NCBI RefSeq assembly: GCF_030010555.1
Contig: NZ_JASCQP010000043.1
Location: forward strand, 17,440 to 81,439
Source: Halomonas rhizosphaerae
Lineage (GTDB): Bacteria > Pseudomonadota > Gammaproteobacteria > Pseudomonadales > Halomonadaceae
Direction: 5' to 3'
Length of the DNA: 64,000 nucleotides
A program made the translations under genes and the position numbers. The first letter of the stretch is position 1. Every line of letters starts with the position of its first letter. The notes below the pieces were generated by a model. The model saw only the letters and a list, made by a program, of their open reading frames with translations, ran no database searches and had not been told where the DNA came from. Shown in pieces: positions 61,110 through 64,000 of the stretch.

Positions 61110-61221
61110 GGGCCTTCCTTGGGTTTCATCCATCCGTGAACGAGACGACGCCGGGCCACGGTGGTGGCCCGGCGTCATGATACCGCACGGCGCGGGGGTG
61201 GCCGTCAGGGACGGCCGGGTA

Positions 61222-62244
61222 TCAGGCGGCGTCGCGCTTGCGTCCGGCGGCCGCGTGCATGGCCAGGGCGGTATCCAGCATGCGGTTGGAGAAGCCCCAC
61301 TCGTTGTCGTACCAGGCCATCACCTTGACCAGGCGACCGTTCACCCGGGTGTGGTTGGCATCGAAGGTCGAGGAGTGGGCATCGTGGTTGAAGTCGATGG
61401 AGACCAGCGGCTGGGCGTTGACCGCCAGCACCGGGGAGGCCTCGGCGGCGCTGGCCACGATCTCGTTGATCTCTTCCCTGGTGGTCTCGCGACCGGCGGT
61501 GAACACCAGGTCGACCAGCGAGACGTTGATCACCGGAACGCGCACGGCCAGGCCGTCGAACTTGCCCTTGAGCGCCGGCAGCACCAGGCCCACCGCGGCG
61601 GCGGCGCCGGTCTTGGTGGGGATCATCGAGTGGGTCGCGCTGCGCGCCCGGTAGGGATCCTTGTGATAGACGTCGGAGAGGTTCTGGTCATTGGTGTAGG
61701 CGTGCACCGTGGTCATCAGGCCGTTCTCGATGCCCACCGCCTCGTGGAGCGCCTGGGCCACCGGGGCCAGGCAGTTGGTGGTGCAGGAGGCGTTGGAGAC
61801 CACCTTGTGTTCGGGCGTAAGCACGTCCTCGTTGACGCCGTACACCACGGTGGCGTCGGCATCGGGGCTCGGCGCCGAGATCAGCACACGCTCGGCGCCG
61901 GCCGCGAGGTGCTTGGCGGCGGCCTCGCGCTTGGTGAACAGGCCGGTGCACTCCATCACCAGGTCCACGCCCAGGGCCGCCCAGGGCAGCGCCGCCGGGT
62001 CCCGCTCGGAGAGGATGGCGATGCGCTGGCCATCCACGGTCATGCTCTCCTCGTCGTGCTCGACGGCGAAGGGGAAGTGACCGTGCACGGTGTCATGGCG
62101 CAGCAGATGCGCATTCAGCGACGGGTCGCCGAGGTCGTTGATGGCGACCACCTGCACGCGGTTGCGATAGCCGTTCTCGTACAGGGCACGCAGCACGTTG
62201 CGACCAATGCGGCCGAAACCGTTGATGGCGATCTTGAGCGTCAT
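61222..62244 (-). CDS. gap: Glyceraldehyde-3-phosphate dehydrogenase
   Basis: Predicted 340-aa GAPDH. It has NAD-binding [10 protein letters not shown] (7-16), the catalytic Cys154 in [19 protein letters not shown] and the C-terminal [12 protein letters not shown]. Acts in glycolysis, Entner-Doudoroff and gluconeogenesis. The ATG at 62244 has GAGGAG upstream. Divergent from pyk; the spacer has HexR-like sites. Confidence 0.96.
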   Translation of the reverse strand: MTLKIAINGFGRIGRNVLRALYENGYRNRVQVVAINDLGDPSLNAHLLRHDTVHGHFPFAVEHDEESMTVDGQRIAILSERDPAALPWAALGVDLVMECTGLFTKREAAAKHLAAGAERVLISAPSPDADATVVYGVNEDVLTPEHKVVSNASCTTNCLAPVAQALHEAVGIENGLMTTVHAYTNDQNLSDVYHKDPYRARSATHSMIPTKTGAAAAVGLVLPALKGKFDGLAVRVPVINVSLVDLVFTAGRETTREEINEIVASAAEASPVLAVNAQPLVSIDFNHDAHSSTFDANHTRVNGRLVKVMAWYDNEWGFSNRMLDTALAMHAAAGRKRDAA

Positions 62245-62420
62245 GGCGTTGTTCTCCTCGGTCCAGTAGCGTTCTATGGGTCGTGGCGGAGCCGCTGGGC
62301 AAGAGAGTCCTGGCGGGCGCCCGGCTCGCGTCGTGCCTGCGCGATCTTCATCCCTGCGCGGTGGGCCACGTGTCATCTGCCCCATAATGTGGACCAGTCC
62401 TGGCCAGGGCTCAAGCACTT

Positions 62421-62567
62421 TTTAGTAACTTTACAACATATAGAATTTCACTCTGACGCCGGAACACCACTAATATCCCGCACATCGGATAGCCAAACCT
62501 CGCAGAATGGCCCGTCATTGGGGCCTGCGGGAAGGCTCAAAATAGACCACAATGTAGTAAACTTACC
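62421..62567. promoter_or_regulatory. Two HexR-like sites between gap and pyk
   Basis: TGTAGTAAACTTACC (62553-62567) matches 13 of 15 positions of the reported HexR consensus TGTARTWWWAYTACA, 55 bp before the pyk ATG. A second, weaker candidate is TTTAGTAACTTTACA (62421-62435), about 180 bp upstream of gap, 12 of 15 by eye. HexR controls gap, pyk, edd and zwf in many gammaproteobacteria. Confidence 0.55.
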
Positions 62568-62621
62568 TTGAAGGCGTTATCGTGAACGGATAACAACCCG
62601 CGTCCACCGGAGGAGCACGAC

Positions 62622-64000
62622 ATGTCGACCACCCCACTGCACACCCCCATCCGTCGCACCAAGATCGTCGCCACCCTGGGCCCGGCCAGCGACCGGGAGG
62701 GGGTCCTCGAGGCGATGCTCGAGGCCGGCGTCGACGTGGTGCGCCTCAACTTCTCCCACGGCAGCCCCGATGACCACCGCCGCCGCCTCGAACGGGTCCG
62801 CGCCATCGCCGACCGCCTGGGGCGCAGCGTCGCCGCCCTGGGCGACCTCCAGGGCCCCAAGATCCGCATCGCCCGCTTCAAGGCGGGCGCCGTGGAGCTC
62901 GAGGAGGGGCAGTCCTTCATCCTCGACATGGGCCTGGGCAGCGACCAGGGCGACGAGACCCGCGTCGGCTGCGACTACAAGACCCTGGCCGACGACGTCG
63001 GCCCCGGCGACCGCCTGCTGCTCGACGACGGCCGGGTGGTGCTCGACGTCAACCGGGTCGCCGACCACCTGATCCACACCAGCGTGGTGGTAGGCGGCAC
63101 GCTCTCCAACAACAAGGGCATCAACAAGCAGGGCGGCGGCCTCTCGGCCCCGGCCCTCACCGAGAAGGACAAGGCCGACCTGGAGACCGCCGTGGCGATC
63201 GGCGTCGACTACCTGGCGATCTCCTTCCCGCGCAGCGCCGCCGACATGGTCGAGGCTCGCAAGCGGCTCGGCGAGGCCGGCCGCGAGATCGGCCTGGTGG
63301 CCAAGCTGGAGCGCGCCGAGGCGGTAGCTGACGACGCCACGCTGGACGCCATCATCCGCGCCAGCGAGGCGGTGATGGTGGCGCGCGGCGACCTGGGCGT
63401 GGAGATCGGCGACGCCGCGTTGATCGGCACCCAGAAGCGCATCATCAAGCACGCCCGCACGCTGAACCGCGCGGTGATCACCGCCACCCAGATGATGGAG
63501 TCGATGATCGAGTCGCCGCTGCCCACCCGGGCCGAGGTGTTCGACGTGGCCAATGCGGTGCTCGACGGCACCGATGCGGTGATGCTCTCCGCCGAGACCG
63601 CCGCCGGCGACTTCCCGGTGGAGACCGTCGCGGCCATGGACCGGGTCTGCCTGGGCGCCGAGCGCGAGCGGCGCATCCAGGAGTCCGGCCACCGCATCCA
63701 CGAGGGCTTCAGCCAGGTCGACGAGACCATCGCGCTCTCCGCCATGTACGCCGCCAACCACCTCGCCGGGGTGGCCGCCATCGCCTGCATGACCGCCTCC
63801 GGCTACACACCGCTGATCGCCTCGCGGATCAGCTCGGGGCTGCCCATTGTCGGCCTGGCCCACAACCCGGTGGCCCAGCGGCGCATGGCGCTCTATCGCG
63901 GGGTGGTCTCGCTGCCCTTCGACACCAGCGAGATGTCGGCCGCCGAGCTCAACGACCGGGCGCTGCAGCGGCTGGTGGAGCAGGGCATCGCCGAGCCCGG
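62622..64000 (+). CDS. pyk: Pyruvate kinase (3' end outside the window)
   Basis: 459 complete codons are visible with no stop; PykA-type enzymes are about 480 aa, so only the last residues are missing. It has the N-terminal [33 protein letters not shown], the catalytic [37 protein letters not shown] and the C-terminal allosteric domain. GGAGGAG precedes the ATG. Converts phosphoenolpyruvate to pyruvate with ATP formation. Divergent from gap with HexR-like sites in between. Confidence 0.96.
   Translation, partial: MSTTPLHTPIRRTKIVATLGPASDREGVLEAMLEAGVDVVRLNFSHGSPDDHRRRLERVRAIADRLGRSVAALGDLQGPKIRIARFKAGAVELEEGQSFILDMGLGSDQGDETRVGCDYKTLADDVGPGDRLLLDDGRVVLDVNRVADHLIHTSVVVGGTLSNNKGINKQGGGLSAPALTEKDKADLETAVAIGVDYLAISFPRSAADMVEARKRLGEAGREIGLVAKLERAEAVADDATLDAIIRASEAVMVARGDLGVEIGDAALIGTQKRIIKHARTLNRAVITATQMMESMIESPLPTRAEVFDVANAVLDGTDAVMLSAETAAGDFPVETVAAMDRVCLGAERERRIQESGHRIHEGFSQVDETIALSAMYAANHLAGVAAIACMTASGYTPLIASRISSGLPIVGLAHNPVAQRRMALYRGVVSLPFDTSEMSAAELNDRALQRLVEQGIAEP

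Overview
The window is a GC-rich gammaproteobacterial chromosome segment, most probably from Halomonas or a close relative (Halomonadaceae). The evidence is the gene order (cbrB-pcnB-folK-panBCD; rpsO/pnp; initiator tRNA-rimP-nusA-infB-rbfA-truB; secG-tpiA-glmM-folP-ftsH-rlmE; greA-carBA-dapB; dnaJ-dnaK-grpE/recN/fur/bamE; smpB-ssrA), a Pseudomonas-type Fur, a beta-ketothiolase next to pnp, and small intergenic repeats. I cannot fix the species from sequence alone.

Layout. 1-456 is the C-terminal end of a CbrB-like sigma-54 activator. It is followed by a roughly 500-nt candidate CrcZ-like Hfq/Crc-sequestering RNA (about 698-1200) with a sigma-54 promoter, then pcnB, folK, panB, panC, panD and a thiolase on the + strand. 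6996-19768 holds the minus-strand pnp-rpsO-truB-rbfA-infB-nusA-rimP information-processing block, tRNA-fMet, tRNA-Leu(GAG), secG, tpiA, glmM and folP. ftsH and rlmE follow; yhbY is divergent; greA, carB, carA and dapB run on the minus strand to 29464. 29588-33872 carries a fused P-loop kinase/RNase Z-like protein, a DMT transporter, a DUF2218-like small protein and a CorA-family channel.

An accessory island at about 33,900-47,420 lies between the CorA gene and dnaJ. It is a complete DNA phosphorothioation system: dndBCDE on the + strand, with two tandem TACG-N10-CGTA operators in front of dndB, and the cognate restriction genes dptFGH convergent on the minus strand. Most of the island is visibly AT-richer than the flanks. 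No dndA is present, so sulfur probably comes from a housekeeping cysteine desulfurase. No integrase, tRNA or att repeat was found.

After the island come dnaJ, dnaK and grpE (sigma-32-like promoters), recN (LexA-like boxes), fur, bamE, rnfH, ratA, smpB and the tmRNA gene. Then there is a polyamine cluster (carboxy(nor)spermidine dehydrogenase, carboxy(nor)spermidine decarboxylase and an atypical aspartate kinase that could supply aspartate semialdehyde), a TSUP permease, and divergent gap and pyk with HexR-like sites between them. pyk runs off the window end.

The most interesting points are the CrcZ-like RNA, the P-loop kinase/RNase Z fusion, the tandem DndB operators, the heptamer repeats that bracket terminators at two convergent gene junctions, a diverged palindromic intergenic repeat present twice, and the aspartokinase linked to carboxyspermidine synthesis.
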